Below are positions 25,435 through 38,568 of a stretch of 64,000 nucleotides of DNA, in pieces. The position numbers and the translations under genes were made by a program. The notes below the pieces were generated by a model. It did no database searches. It was not told the origin of the DNA and was given only the letters and a program-made list of their open reading frames with translations. The stretch's first letter is position 1. Each line of letters starts with the position of its first letter. Source of the DNA: Saccharicrinis sp963677655 (lineage in GTDB: Bacteria > Bacteroidota > Bacteroidia > Bacteroidales > Marinilabiliaceae); assembly GCA_963677655.1 (NCBI GenBank), contig OY782088.1. One strand, given 5' to 3'.

Positions 25435-25968
25435 ATGGAAAATAAAGTTACAAAATGGGTATTAGACCCTACACATAGCGAACTATTATTTAAAGTTAAA
25501 CACCTTATGATCACTAATGTAAAAGGTGAGTTTAAAGAATTTTCAGCAACAATTGAAGGGGAAAGTTTGTTAGATCCTAAAGTAAAAGCAGTTGTATCAA
25601 CTGAATCAATTTTCACCAACACAACAGATCGTGATAACCACCTTAAGAGTGCCGATTTTTTTGATGTTGAAAACTACAAGGAAATGACATTTGAAAGTAT
25701 AGGTGTAAAGAAAACTGAAGAAGATGAATTTAAACTAACAGGTATTTTAACCATTAAAGATGTTAGCAAAGAAATCACCCTTGATGTTGAGTTTGGTGGT
25801 ACAAATAAAGACCCTTGGGGCAACGAAAAAGCTGGTTTTTCATTTAAAGCAAAAATCAACAGAAAAGATTGGGGCCTTAACTGGAATGCAGCATTGGAAA
25901 CAGGAGGTGTATTGGTAAGTGATGAAGTACGAATTGAAGGAGAAGTTCAGTTTGTAAAGGAAGTTTAA
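25435..25968 (+). CDS. YceI-family lipocalin-like protein
   Basis: A 177-residue protein with the YceI pattern. It opens WVLDPTHSELLFKVKHLM, then has the SADFFDVENYKEMTF block, then LTGILTIKDVSKEITLDVEF and RKDWGLNW. YceI proteins form a beta-barrel binding isoprenoid or amphiphilic ligands. Unlike many family members it has no signal peptide, so it should be cytosolic. It lies 19 bases upstream of the extradiol dioxygenase, an operonic gap. The ligand is not predictable. Confidence 0.93.
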   Translation: MENKVTKWVLDPTHSELLFKVKHLMITNVKGEFKEFSATIEGESLLDPKVKAVVSTESIFTNTTDRDNHLKSADFFDVENYKEMTFESIGVKKTEEDEFKLTGILTIKDVSKEITLDVEFGGTNKDPWGNEKAGFSFKAKINRKDWGLNWNAALETGGVLVSDEVRIEGEVQFVKEV

Positions 25969-25987
25969 TTTTGTAAAACAGTTTAAT

Positions 25988-26872
25988 ATGAAGCGTAAGG
26001 ACTTTTTAAAAACATTAGCCCTCATGCCATTAATTTCAAGTCAGATGAAAGTAAATGCATTAAATAAACTAGCTAATTCCCTAAGCAACACAGAAAAAAT
26101 GCCTGTGTTGTTTTTGGGACATGGCAGTCCGATGAATGCCATAGAAGAAAATGAATTTGTTCAGGGCTTTAGGGCTATTAAAGAAAAAATTCCTACTCCT
26201 CAGGCTATTTTATGTATTTCGGCTCACTGGGAAACCAAAGGCACTTATGTTACCGCCATGAAACATCCAAAAACAATTCATGATTTTGGTGGATTCCCTA
26301 AAGCTCTATTTGACATACAATACCCGGCGCCCGGAAATCCGGAATTGGCTAACGAAATTAAAAACAACATTAAATCAGTACAAATCGGGTTAGATGAAAA
26401 CTGGGGTTTGGATCATGGAGCATGGTCGGTAATTAGACACTTATATCCTGAAGCGAATATTCCGGTTCTGGAAATGAGTCTGGATTATTATCAAAGTCCA
26501 CAATATCATTATGATTTAGCAAAGGAATTGTCGTGGCTTAGAGAAAAAGGTGTGCTTATTATTGGTAGCGGGAACATAGTACATAATTTACGGATGGTGG
26601 CCTGGGATAAAATGAATGTAGCAGGTTATGGATTTGATTGGGCAACAGAAACCAATGAAAAAGTAAAACAACTTATTAGCAACGGTAATTATAAGCAACT
26701 GACAAATTATCGTTCATTGGGTAGTGGCTTTCAAATGTCGATACCCACACCCGAACATTATTTACCTATGATATACGCCATTGCATTGAAAAACGATAGA
26801 GATGAAATTTCATTTTTTAACGATAAAATGATTGCTGGTAGTCTTAGTATGACTTCAATACTAATAGGGTAA
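25988..26872 (+). CDS. Class III extradiol ring-cleavage dioxygenase (4,5-DOPA dioxygenase/YgiD type)
   Basis: A 294-residue enzyme. Residues 1-30 are a hydrophobic leader of the MKRKDFLKTLAL type. The catalytic domain has FLGHGSPMNAI (first metal His), CISAHWET (second metal His), HDFGGFP, a LDHGAWSV block and IIGSGNIVHNLR. This matches LigB-type YgiD/DOPA dioxygenases that use a divalent metal to open catecholic rings. The natural substrate is unknown. A link to turnover of the aromatic product of the locus at 16-23 kb is conceivable but not shown. It converges on the rRNA operon, with a terminator hairpin in between. Confidence 0.88.
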   Translation: MKRKDFLKTLALMPLISSQMKVNALNKLANSLSNTEKMPVLFLGHGSPMNAIEENEFVQGFRAIKEKIPTPQAILCISAHWETKGTYVTAMKHPKTIHDFGGFPKALFDIQYPAPGNPELANEIKNNIKSVQIGLDENWGLDHGAWSVIRHLYPEANIPVLEMSLDYYQSPQYHYDLAKELSWLREKGVLIIGSGNIVHNLRMVAWDKMNVAGYGFDWATETNEKVKQLISNGNYKQLTNYRSLGSGFQMSIPTPEHYLPMIYAIALKNDRDEISFFNDKMIAGSLSMTSILIG

Positions 26873-26966
26873 GAATTAACAGTAAATAACGCATGAAGAC
26901 AGGCGCGGCAGCAAGGAACATAAATCATAAATTCATCAATCCTCAATTTTGAGGTCTATAAACGCA

Positions 26967-27000
26967 AAAAGAGCAACCGAAACTTGTTCGATTGCTCTTT
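26967..27000 (-). terminator. Intrinsic terminator of the rRNA operon
   Basis: AAAGAGCAA and TTGCTCTTT frame a stem that continues as CCGAA/TTCG-type pairing, with a short loop. On the minus strand it directly follows the 5S rRNA and is trailed by TTTTTGCG. It can also stop plus-strand transcripts from the dioxygenase gene (CTTTCTTT follows). Confidence 0.8.
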
Positions 27001-27008
27001 CTTTAAAA

Positions 27009-27117
<109 letters not shown>

Positions 27118-27254
27118 ATGTCTTTATTTGAGTACTTAGTATTTAGTTTCCAGTACCTAGTCTTGGTACTTTTTACTTTTTACTTTGTACTAATCAAGCT
27201 TTGCTTGATTACATACTAGCTCCAATCAAAATCACAGCACTCACTCATACGCCC
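27118..27254 (-). other. 23S-5S transcribed spacer built of repeat words
   Basis: About 137 bases. On the plus strand it reads AGTACTTAGTATTTAGTTTC, CAGTACCTAGTCTTGGTAC, then TTTTTACTTTTTACTTTGTA. After this comes a perfect inverted repeat AATCAAGC-TTT-GCTTGATT (27190-27208). No tRNA gene is present. The AGTACTTAGTATTTAG-type words are like those in intergenic DNA of the left half. Confidence 0.6.
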
Positions 27255-30046
<2,792 letters not shown>

Positions 30047-30200
30047 GTTGGTTTAGCTATATGCTTTGCGCATTGCTAAACTATGATTTTGATTGTTTTG
30101 CCAATATGTCAATGTACGTTTTTCGCTTTTTGCGAATGTGAAATGCACTACTTAAAAATTAGTAGTATGTTGTCTTTGTAGTTTATTTAAAACTCTCTCC
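30047..30200 (-). other. 16S-23S internal transcribed spacer without tRNA genes
   Basis: Only about 154 bases separate 16S from 23S. No cloverleaf, and neither tRNA-Ile nor tRNA-Ala is found here. TAGCTATATGCTTTGCGC and CGCTTTTTGCGAA suggest short processing stems. Confidence 0.8.
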
Positions 30201-31724
<1,524 letters not shown>

Positions 31725-31981
31725 ATAAAAATTTTGTGCCATTTTAATGGCTATAATTCCTTACAAGAGTTTTAACTCAAAATCAACTTTACTTTCCTTT
31801 TATTAAGTGTGCATTTCAATATTTTCAAAGAACGCTTTCGTTTTATTCAGCATCTAGGCATAAATAATCCGAACTCTTTATATCTTGTAAACTTAATCTA
31901 GAACTCTTTCTAAATCATGTTTATTTCAATCTTTTTTTTTTCGCCCTAACCTTCGTTAGAGTGTCGCTCTAAAAGCGGATG

Positions 31982-32014
31982 CAAAGATAACAACTTTATT
32001 TTCTTTTCTCCAAA
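31982..32014 (-). promoter_or_regulatory. rRNA promoter P1 (nearest 16S)
   Basis: On the minus strand: TTTG (complement of 32011-32014), 21-base spacer, TATCTTTG (complement of 31982-31989), followed by CATCCGCTTTTAGAGCGAC. This fits the Bacteroidota sigma-A type promoter. Confidence 0.75.
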
Positions 32015-32143
32015 TAAATTTTAAAAAATTTTTAGTTAATTTTTCAAGTTTTATTTTCAATTTAAATTACTGTTTTTCACCAATTTAAAACCCTTCTCAA
32101 ACTCTCAGTATTTTTCTCTTTTGCCCTTCTTTAAAAGCGGCTG

Positions 32144-32176
32144 CAAAGATAAGTGATTTTATTTCTTAAAACCAAA
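32144..32176 (-). promoter_or_regulatory. rRNA promoter P2
   Basis: TTTG (complement of 32173-32176), 21-base spacer, TATCTTTG (complement of 32144-32151), followed by CAGCCGCTTTTAAAGAAGGG. Same box sequence and spacing as P1, 162 bases further upstream. Confidence 0.75.
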
Positions 32177-32311
32177 TGTTTTTGAAAAAATATTTTCAAA
32201 ATTTTCATCTGCCTTCTTAACTCCTAAAACCTCTTCTACATCAAGACTTTTCTCCCTTAAAGTTGTTCATTATTTCAATCTCTTAATCACGCCTTTCCTT
32301 CAAAGCGGGTG

Positions 32312-32343
32312 CAAAACAACTGCTTTTATTTTTAACTTCCAAA
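32312..32343 (-). promoter_or_regulatory. rRNA promoter P3, weaker -7 box
   Basis: TTTG (complement of 32340-32343), 20-base spacer, TTGTTTTG (complement of 32312-32319; A of TAnnTTTG replaced by T), followed by CACCCGCTTTGAAGGAAAGG. It lies 168 bases upstream of P2. It could be degenerate or condition-specific. Confidence 0.55.
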
Positions 32344-32443
32344 TTTAATTCAGAATATTTTTTGCGCAGAATTCAAAGATAAAACGCAAATAGCATTTTG
32401 TCAAGTCGTTATAGATGAAAATATTTTAATAATATTTTTAAAC

Positions 32444-32911
32444 CTACTTTGAAAAACGATTTACATACGTGGAATAATCTTTTAATATAGGTTTATAATC
32501 CTGGTGAAATAATTCACTTGTGACTACAAAATCTGCAGTTGCCCTATTTGTTGCTGTAACCACATTATATAATGCGCAGATTCTTAAAAGTGCTTTTACA
32601 TCAACATCATGAGGTTGTGGCTGCATTGGATCCCAGAAAAATATCAAAATACCAACAACTTCCTCTGATATTAACGCCCCCAATTGTTGGTCTCCCCCTA
32701 ATGGACCCGACTTAAGCTTAGTTACAGTTGGAGGTACAACATTATTTTCACTACACTTATCTTCTAATACCTTACTTACTAATGATCCTGTTGTACCTGT
32801 ACATACTAAATCGTGCGACACTAATTCTCTCCAATTATACTCCACCCAATCCATAAGATCTTGCTTACGATTATCATGAGCAACCAACGCTATTGTCTTC
32901 TTCCTTTTCAT
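32444..32911 (-). CDS. mgsA: Methylglyoxal synthase
   Basis: A 155-residue protein, normal length. Motifs seen: IALVAHDNRKQDLMDWV (7-23), the phosphate site CTGTTGSLV, LKSGPLGGDQQLGALI, and FFWDPMQPQPHDVDVKAL with the catalytic Asp and His regions. It converts dihydroxyacetone phosphate to methylglyoxal plus phosphate, bypassing lower glycolysis when phosphate is short. It lies alone between the rRNA promoter region and the nifA-like gene. Confidence 0.95.
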   Translation of the reverse strand: MKRKKTIALVAHDNRKQDLMDWVEYNWRELVSHDLVCTGTTGSLVSKVLEDKCSENNVVPPTVTKLKSGPLGGDQQLGALISEEVVGILIFFWDPMQPQPHDVDVKALLRICALYNVVTATNRATADFVVTSELFHQDYKPILKDYSTYVNRFSK

Positions 32912-33131
32912 TATAAATTTATATATTCAATTTTACCATTATCTATTTTATCGATACTTGACATGAAACAACAAAGTCCTTAAGAAGTTTAGCATACACC
33001 ATACTTCTATTAGGTCTTTTTCATAAGAATAAGAAAGATTAAGCTTTATTAATAAAATTTTCCAGTGGATATAAAAACAGAATATTCACCCAATAACAAT
33101 ATAGTAGTTTAGAGAAAATTTAGACTAGAAC

Positions 33132-34691
33132 CTAAATCTTATACCTCCAGGCGTCAATTCTATACTTTTTAATACGGGTTCCCAACATCCTTTCTGTTAT
33201 TTTCAATTGTTCTGCAGCTTTTGTAATATTCCCTTTTGTAGTAATAAGGGCTTCTATTATCAATTGCTTTTCCAAGCGCTCTATCACACCAGTCATGCCT
33301 TCATACGATCCGGTTGCTGTAGAATCTGCAGTCTGTAAAGTTGGTGGCAAATTATAACTATGAACAACATCATCTCTTGATAATATACAAGCACGCTCAA
33401 TCACATTTTCAAGCTCCCTGACATTACCCGGCCACCTATAAACCATCAACATATCTATTGCAGAAGTTGATATACGTTTAATATTTGCGTTATTCTTTTT
33501 ATTGAATTTCTGGATAAAATGATCAACTAACAAAGGAATATCGTTTCTCCTTTCTCTCAATGAAGGAACAAAAATTGGAAAAACATTAATTCTATAGAAT
33601 AAATCCTCCCTAAATTTACCGTCCTCAATAAGCTGCTCCAAATTACAGTTGGTTGCACAAACAATTCGAACATCAATTGAAATAGTTTCAGTTCCTCCTA
33701 ATCTTTCAAATTGACGTTCCTGTATAACTCTTAATAATTTAACTTGAGTAGATAAAGGCAAATCTCCAATCTCATCAAGAAATATAGTACCACCATTAGC
33801 CATCTCAAAACGACCTTTACGCATCTGATCAGCCCCTGTAAAAGCACCTTTCTCATGGCCAAATAATTCACTTTCTATTAATGAATCAGGTAAGGCAGAA
33901 CAATTAACCTTAATTAGATTTTTATTTTTACGATCACTATTGGAATGTATGGCATCTGCTATCAATTCTTTACCAATACCAGATTCCCCTCGAATTAATA
34001 CAGTACTATTAGTAGGCGCTACCATTTCAACCAATGAAAAAACATCACGCATCTTACTGCTGTTTCCAATGATTTTTGTAGCAAAATTATGATCTGCAAC
34101 TTCAGATTGTAATTGCAGGTTTTTCTTTTTTAACTCATCTAATTCCTCTGCTTTTTCCTGACGAACTTTTACAGTTTTAGCAATCAAGGAACCTATAATG
34201 GACAGAAAATGAATATCCTCTTCATATGTTATATGTGGATTAAACTCCCGAACTACACTTAAAGCTCCTGCCATTTTATTTTCGACAACAATAGGAATAC
34301 ATATAAAAGACAATTCAGTACCTTCTTTTTTTAAATCTGAACGTGTTTTATTTAGGAACAAGTTTGATTTTGATATTTCCTGAATAACAATTGGTTGCCC
34401 TAATTCTACAACTTTTCCAATTACACCTTCACCAAGACGATACTTACCCAAAGATTGTTGCTTAGGACTCATTCCATAAGCAGCCTCTATATATATACTA
34501 TTATTATTACGATTAAAAATTGTTAAGAAACTTCTTTCCGCACCGAGGTGATCAACCAACATTTTCAAAATAGGAGATAGATCATTTTTTAGTTCCGTAG
34601 ACGCAATTAAACGTTGACTAATTTCAAACAAAAGCGTCATTTCTTTCAATCCGTAACATTCAGATCCACCTTTAATACATTTTCCAGCCAT
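33132..34691 (-). CDS. nifA: NifA-like sigma-54-dependent activator with GAF domain
   Basis: A 519-residue regulator. A Cys-containing start (GKCIKGGSECYG) and GAF domain (about 25-175) are followed by an AAA+ domain (about 205-440) with Walker A GESGIGKE, the sigma-54 loop GAFTGA, Walker B GGTIFLDEIGDLP and the RWPGNVREL sensor. The C-terminal Fis-type helix-turn-helix has GNITKAAEQLKITERMLGTRI. The order GAF-AAA-HTH and the RMLGTRIKKYxID ending match NifA. No nif structural gene is in the window, so a nitrogen-fixation role is inferred from similarity; NorR-like or other GAF activators are the alternative. Confidence 0.8.
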   Translation of the reverse strand: MAGKCIKGGSECYGLKEMTLLFEISQRLIASTELKNDLSPILKMLVDHLGAERSFLTIFNRNNNSIYIEAAYGMSPKQQSLGKYRLGEGVIGKVVELGQPIVIQEISKSNLFLNKTRSDLKKEGTELSFICIPIVVENKMAGALSVVREFNPHITYEEDIHFLSIIGSLIAKTVKVRQEKAEELDELKKKNLQLQSEVADHNFATKIIGNSSKMRDVFSLVEMVAPTNSTVLIRGESGIGKELIADAIHSNSDRKNKNLIKVNCSALPDSLIESELFGHEKGAFTGADQMRKGRFEMANGGTIFLDEIGDLPLSTQVKLLRVIQERQFERLGGTETISIDVRIVCATNCNLEQLIEDGKFREDLFYRINVFPIFVPSLRERRNDIPLLVDHFIQKFNKKNNANIKRISTSAIDMLMVYRWPGNVRELENVIERACILSRDDVVHSYNLPPTLQTADSTATGSYEGMTGVIERLEKQLIIEALITTKGNITKAAEQLKITERMLGTRIKKYRIDAWRYKI

Positions 34692-34995
34692 AAATACAAT
34701 AAGTAGTATTAATTTATAAGTAAACAGTGCTCAAAGATAATTCTTTATTAACTAACCCCCTAAAAATACACCCTTCAACAATATTATTTATAATAATTTT
34801 AATCTAAACACGGATATTTTAACGTACATTAATAATAGACTACCCTATTTTACACATCAACTCATCAAAAAGTAAAATTTACACTCAAAAAAAATTGCTT
34901 TATAAAACATAAGTATTTTGAAAATATACGATTATTAAATAACTTGAAGATGAAAATCTACATTTATTAATCTTTAAATAAAAAAAATTATCCCC
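34692..34995. other. Intergenic, about 300 bases, AT-rich
   Basis: Divergent gap between the nifA-like gene and the small Cys-rich protein gene. I see no repeat words, hairpin or clear TAnnTTTG box. Confidence 0.5.
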
Positions 34996-35307
34996 ATGAT
35001 TAGCCATAATGATATTGAAATTAGCCGTTCCCAGCTCAGTCACTTATTAAGCCAACACGAAAAGCATGCATACAAATATCTCTTAGAAAATGGGATATTT
35101 TGTGATAGCTGCAACGACTACTGTAAATTTGGCGTATCAAACTACAAAGTCTATCTTGATAGATTTAATGACATTAAAGTAATTGGAGAATGCACTTTCT
35201 GCGGAAGTGAAGTTTCCAAAGTTATGGAATTTGGAGAGAATGAATCTTTTTTTAGAAAAGCTGTCCAATTTAGAAACACAAGAAACATACTTATCGAAAG
35301 CGTGTAA
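34996..35307 (+). CDS. Unknown 103-aa protein with zinc-ribbon-like cysteines
   Basis: A soluble protein. A helical start (residues 8-32, rich in Q/H/L) leads to Cys36-x2-Cys39 and Cys43. A second pair, Cys66-x2-Cys69, sits inside KVIGECTFCGSEV. Two CxxC pairs about 27 residues apart suggest a zinc ribbon. I do not recognise the family. It is a single plus-strand gene divergent from the nifA-like gene; the next features downstream are the tRNA terminator and tRNAs on the other strand. Confidence 0.7.
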   Translation: MISHNDIEISRSQLSHLLSQHEKHAYKYLLENGIFCDSCNDYCKFGVSNYKVYLDRFNDIKVIGECTFCGSEVSKVMEFGENESFFRKAVQFRNTRNILIESV

Positions 35308-35430
35308 ACTTTTCAAAAGCGTGTAACCATTATTTACCACCTATTTATTATAAGTCAGTTTTTAATTAAACTGACTTTTTCTATTTTATCACCTCTTATA
35401 ATAAAAGCCAGAAATAAGGCATTATAAATA

Positions 35431-35465
35431 AAAAAAGGTTTCCTCTAAAAAAGAAGAAACCTTTT
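35431..35465 (-). terminator. Intrinsic terminator after tRNA-Leu
   Basis: AAAGGTTTC / GAAACCTTT stem with a loop of about 15 bases; on the minus strand it is followed by a T-run (complement of 35431-35436). It ends the tRNA-Gly-tRNA-Leu transcript and could also stop the plus-strand gene upstream. Confidence 0.75.
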
Positions 35466-35468
35466 ACT

Positions 35469-35555
35469 TGGTACTCGAGGCGGGACTTGAACCCGCACGT
35501 CCTAATGGACACAAGATTTTAAGTCTTGCGTGTCTACCAATTCCACCACTCGAGC
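35469..35555 (-). tRNA. tRNA-Leu (UAA)
   Basis: Minus-strand cloverleaf of 87 bases with encoded CCA. Acceptor GCTCGAG pairs with CTCGAGT; the anticodon arm CAAGACTTAAAATCTTG has anticodon TAA; a long variable arm is present as expected for Leu; T-arm GCGGGTTCAAGTCCCGC. Confidence 0.95.
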
Positions 35556-35560
35556 ATCCT

Positions 35561-35636
<76 letters not shown>

Positions 35637-35704
35637 ATTAAAAACTTCTGCAATCCGCTTGACATCTATCTTTACAGACATCCTTTATTTCCTGATTGCG
35701 GATG

Positions 35705-35735
35705 CAAATATAGATCATTTTTATTTACTGACAAA
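35705..35735 (-). promoter_or_regulatory. Promoter of the tRNA-Gly/tRNA-Leu operon
   Basis: TTTG (complement of 35732-35735), 19-base spacer, TATATTTG (complement of 35705-35712), followed by CATCCGCAATC. It is about 70 bases upstream of tRNA-Gly. The CATCCGC after the box is shared with rRNA promoter P1. Confidence 0.75.
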
Positions 35736-35805
35736 GTTTTTCTTTAATTTTACAGAAGTTTTTTTTGACATTATTTATATCAATCTGATATCCAACAATT
35801 ACAAA

Positions 35806-38430
35806 TTAATTAATCCCTGCAAACTTTTTAATTTCATTTAATTTATTGAGTGCTTCTACAGGAGTTAAATTATTAATATCAGTATTGGCAATCTCGTCTC
35901 TGATCTGTTTTAACACGGGATCATCCAACTGGAAAAAGCTCATCTGATACCCTTCTCTATGCTGTCCAATATCATTAACAGGTTTTGAAAGGCTACCTTT
36001 TCTATTGGCACCTTCAAGTTCTTCAAGTATCTCATTAGCTCTACTAACCACACTTTTAGGCATACCTGCCATTCGAGCTACATGAATACCAAAACTATGC
36101 TCACTTCCTCCACGAACAAGTTTACGTAAGAAAATAACTTTATTGTTTACTTCCTTTACTGAGACATTGTAATTCTTACATCTGTCAAATGATCGTTCCA
36201 TTTCATTCAACTCATGATAATGCGTTGCAAATAGCGTTTTTGCTTTTGCTCTTTTATTTTCATGAATATACTCAACAATACTCCATGCTATTGAAATACC
36301 ATCATACGTACTGGTTCCTCTTCCTAATTCATCAAAAAGTATCAAACTCTTAGGGGAAATATTATTTAAGATACTGGCAGCTTCATTCATTTCAACCATA
36401 AATGTGGACTCGCCAGCAGATATATTATCGGAGGCTCCTACTCTGGTGAAAATTTTGTCAACAACACCTATTTGAGCAGAAGTTGCAGGAACAAAACATC
36501 CAATTTGAGCAAGCAATACAATTAAAGCTGTCTGACGAAGCAACGCTGATTTACCAGCCATGTTTGGACCTGTTATTATAATAACCTGTTGTTTTTCATT
36601 ATCTAAAAAAACATTATTTGGTATATATTCATCTCCTACAGGTAATTGCTTTTCGATCACAGGATGGCGCCCCTCTTTTATGTCAATTACATCATCATTA
36701 CTGACTACAGGCCTTACATACTTATTTAGTGCTGCAACTTTTGAAAACGAAAGTAAACAATCCAATTTTGCTAACAAGTTGGCATTTAATTGTATTGCTG
36801 CTAAATACTCAGATAAACTAATTACTAAATCATTGAATAACTGAGTTTCAAGTGACAGTATCTTTTCCTCAGCACCAAGAATTTTGGTTTCGTATTCTTT
36901 TAATTCTTCTGTAATATAGCGTTCTGCATTTACCAAAGTCTGTTTACGGATCCACTCTGGCGGAACTTTATCTTTATGAGTATTTCTTACTTCTATATAA
37001 TAACCAAAAACATTATTAAAGTTAATTTTAAGCGAGGGAATTCCTGTTCTTTCAATTTCTCTTTGCACCAAATTATTTAAATAATCTTTACCAGAAAAAG
37101 CAATCCCTCTTAACTCATCTAACTCCTCATTAACTCCTTCACAAATTACGTTTCCTTTATTTATTTGAGCAGGAGGGTCAGAAACAATCTCGTTTTCAAT
37201 TCTATCTCTTATAGTAATACAGGGATTTAATTGTTCTCCGACACTTTTTAGTGTAGCATTCTCTGCTTCCTCACATCCCTTTTTTATTAGCTCGACTGCT
37301 CTAAGAGCATGTTTAATCTGAACCATTTCTCGCGGAGTTACTCTACCAACAGCAACTTTAGAAACTAATCTTTCTAAATCACCAACTGGAGTAAGAAACT
37401 CTTCCATTTCCTCTTTCAGTACCGGATCCTTAAAAAAATACTCAACGGCAGATAAACGATCTTCAATAAGCTTCACTTCTTTTAATGGAAGCGCCACCCA
37501 TCTTTTTAACATTCGACTTCCCATTGGAGATACTGTTTTATCAATAACTCCACACAAAGAACTCCCTCCATCATTTACAGATCCAAATAACTCCAAATTA
37601 CGAATCGTAAATTTGTCCAACCAAACATATTTATCTTCCTCTATTCTGGAAACTCCTGTTATATGTTGTAATTTATGATGTTGAGTAATATCTAGATAGT
37701 GCATTATAGCACCTGCAGCTATGACACCACATCTTAAATTATGAACACCATATCCTTTTAAAGATTTTGTTTCAAAATGCTTGAGCAATCTATCTAAAGA
37801 AGAATCTTCAGTAAAAACCCAATCTTCAAGTCCATATGTATAAAATTTATCTCCAAAATTTTCAACAAACAAACTCCTTTTACTCTTTTCAAAGAGTACT
37901 TCCTTAGGCTTAAACCCATTTAATAGTTTATCTATATACTCAAAACGACCTTCCGCCGTTAAAAATTCTCCTGTTGAAATATCTAAAAAGGCTACACCTG
38001 CCATATTCTTTTCTAAATGAACTGAAGCAAGAAAATTATTTTCTTTATGCTCAAGGACATTATCACTTATTGCAACTCCCGGAGTAACTAATTCAGTAAC
38101 TCCTCTTTTTACAATAGATTTCGTCATCTTTGGATCTTCCAATTGATCACATACAGCAACTCGTTGTCCAGCCCTAACTAGTTTTGGCAGATACGTATCC
38201 AAGGCATGATGCGGAAAACCAGCTAATTCTACTGATGATGCAGAACCATTTGCTCTCTTAGTAAGTGTAATACCTAGTATCTCTGAAGCTTTTATAGCAT
38301 CATCTGAGAATGTTTCATAAAAATCACCTACTCTAAATAATAATATAGCATTTGGATGCTTTTCCTTTATCGCATAATATTGCTTCATCAAAGGCGTTAA
38401 AACAACCTTCTTTCCTTCTTTTTTTGCCAA
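35806..38430 (-). CDS. mutS: DNA mismatch repair protein MutS
   Basis: MutS recognises mismatches and recruits MutL. I chose a TTG start at 38430 (about 874 residues), reading L-A-K-K-E-G, because AAAGGA lies just upstream and the longer frame would run through the promoter. Domain I has LLFRVGDFYETF with the mismatch-binding Phe. The ATPase has Walker A GPNMAGKSALLRQ, then STFMVEMNEAA, the Walker B LILFDELGRGTSTYDG and the switch FATHYHEL. The C-terminus is short and helical. It lies alone, ending just before the tRNA promoter. Confidence 0.95.
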   Translation of the reverse strand: MAKKEGKKVVLTPLMKQYYAIKEKHPNAILLFRVGDFYETFSDDAIKASEILGITLTKRANGSASSVELAGFPHHALDTYLPKLVRAGQRVAVCDQLEDPKMTKSIVKRGVTELVTPGVAISDNVLEHKENNFLASVHLEKNMAGVAFLDISTGEFLTAEGRFEYIDKLLNGFKPKEVLFEKSKRSLFVENFGDKFYTYGLEDWVFTEDSSLDRLLKHFETKSLKGYGVHNLRCGVIAAGAIMHYLDITQHHKLQHITGVSRIEEDKYVWLDKFTIRNLELFGSVNDGGSSLCGVIDKTVSPMGSRMLKRWVALPLKEVKLIEDRLSAVEYFFKDPVLKEEMEEFLTPVGDLERLVSKVAVGRVTPREMVQIKHALRAVELIKKGCEEAENATLKSVGEQLNPCITIRDRIENEIVSDPPAQINKGNVICEGVNEELDELRGIAFSGKDYLNNLVQREIERTGIPSLKINFNNVFGYYIEVRNTHKDKVPPEWIRKQTLVNAERYITEELKEYETKILGAEEKILSLETQLFNDLVISLSEYLAAIQLNANLLAKLDCLLSFSKVAALNKYVRPVVSNDDVIDIKEGRHPVIEKQLPVGDEYIPNNVFLDNEKQQVIIITGPNMAGKSALLRQTALIVLLAQIGCFVPATSAQIGVVDKIFTRVGASDNISAGESTFMVEMNEAASILNNISPKSLILFDELGRGTSTYDGISIAWSIVEYIHENKRAKAKTLFATHYHELNEMERSFDRCKNYNVSVKEVNNKVIFLRKLVRGGSEHSFGIHVARMAGMPKSVVSRANEILEELEGANRKGSLSKPVNDIGQHREGYQMSFFQLDDPVLKQIRDEIANTDINNLTPVEALNKLNEIKKFAGIN

Positions 38431-38458
38431 TGGTATATCCTTTTTATTTTCAACGATG

Positions 38459-38466
38459 CAAATATA
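38459..38466 (-). promoter_or_regulatory. mutS promoter -7 box
   Basis: TATATTTG on the minus strand, 29 bases upstream of the chosen TTG start; the -33 element is weak. It argues against starting MutS at the upstream in-frame TTG (38472), which would put the box inside the coding region. Confidence 0.5.
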
Positions 38467-38568
38467 ACCCAAATAAAACCATTTCTAAAAGCTATTTTGC
38501 AATGGTTTATGGGTTAAATACTAATATCTTCTTGACATTATTTTATACGCTTTGTAACTTATATACTT

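Larger units (their letters stand above)
31725..32443 (-). other. rRNA operon leader and promoter region
   Basis: About 720 bases with no gene. It is highly AT-rich and consists mainly of three similar units about 165 bases apart. Each has a TTTG-N20/21-TAnnTTTG promoter followed by GCAnCCGCTTT and an AAGG-rich initial transcript. The individual promoters are listed separately. The part next to 16S (31725-31920) is leader RNA. Confidence 0.7.

Noticed and set aside
26758..26946. Minus-strand 62-codon frame after the dioxygenase
   Set aside because: Mostly antisense to the dioxygenase gene and its repeat-containing 3' flank.
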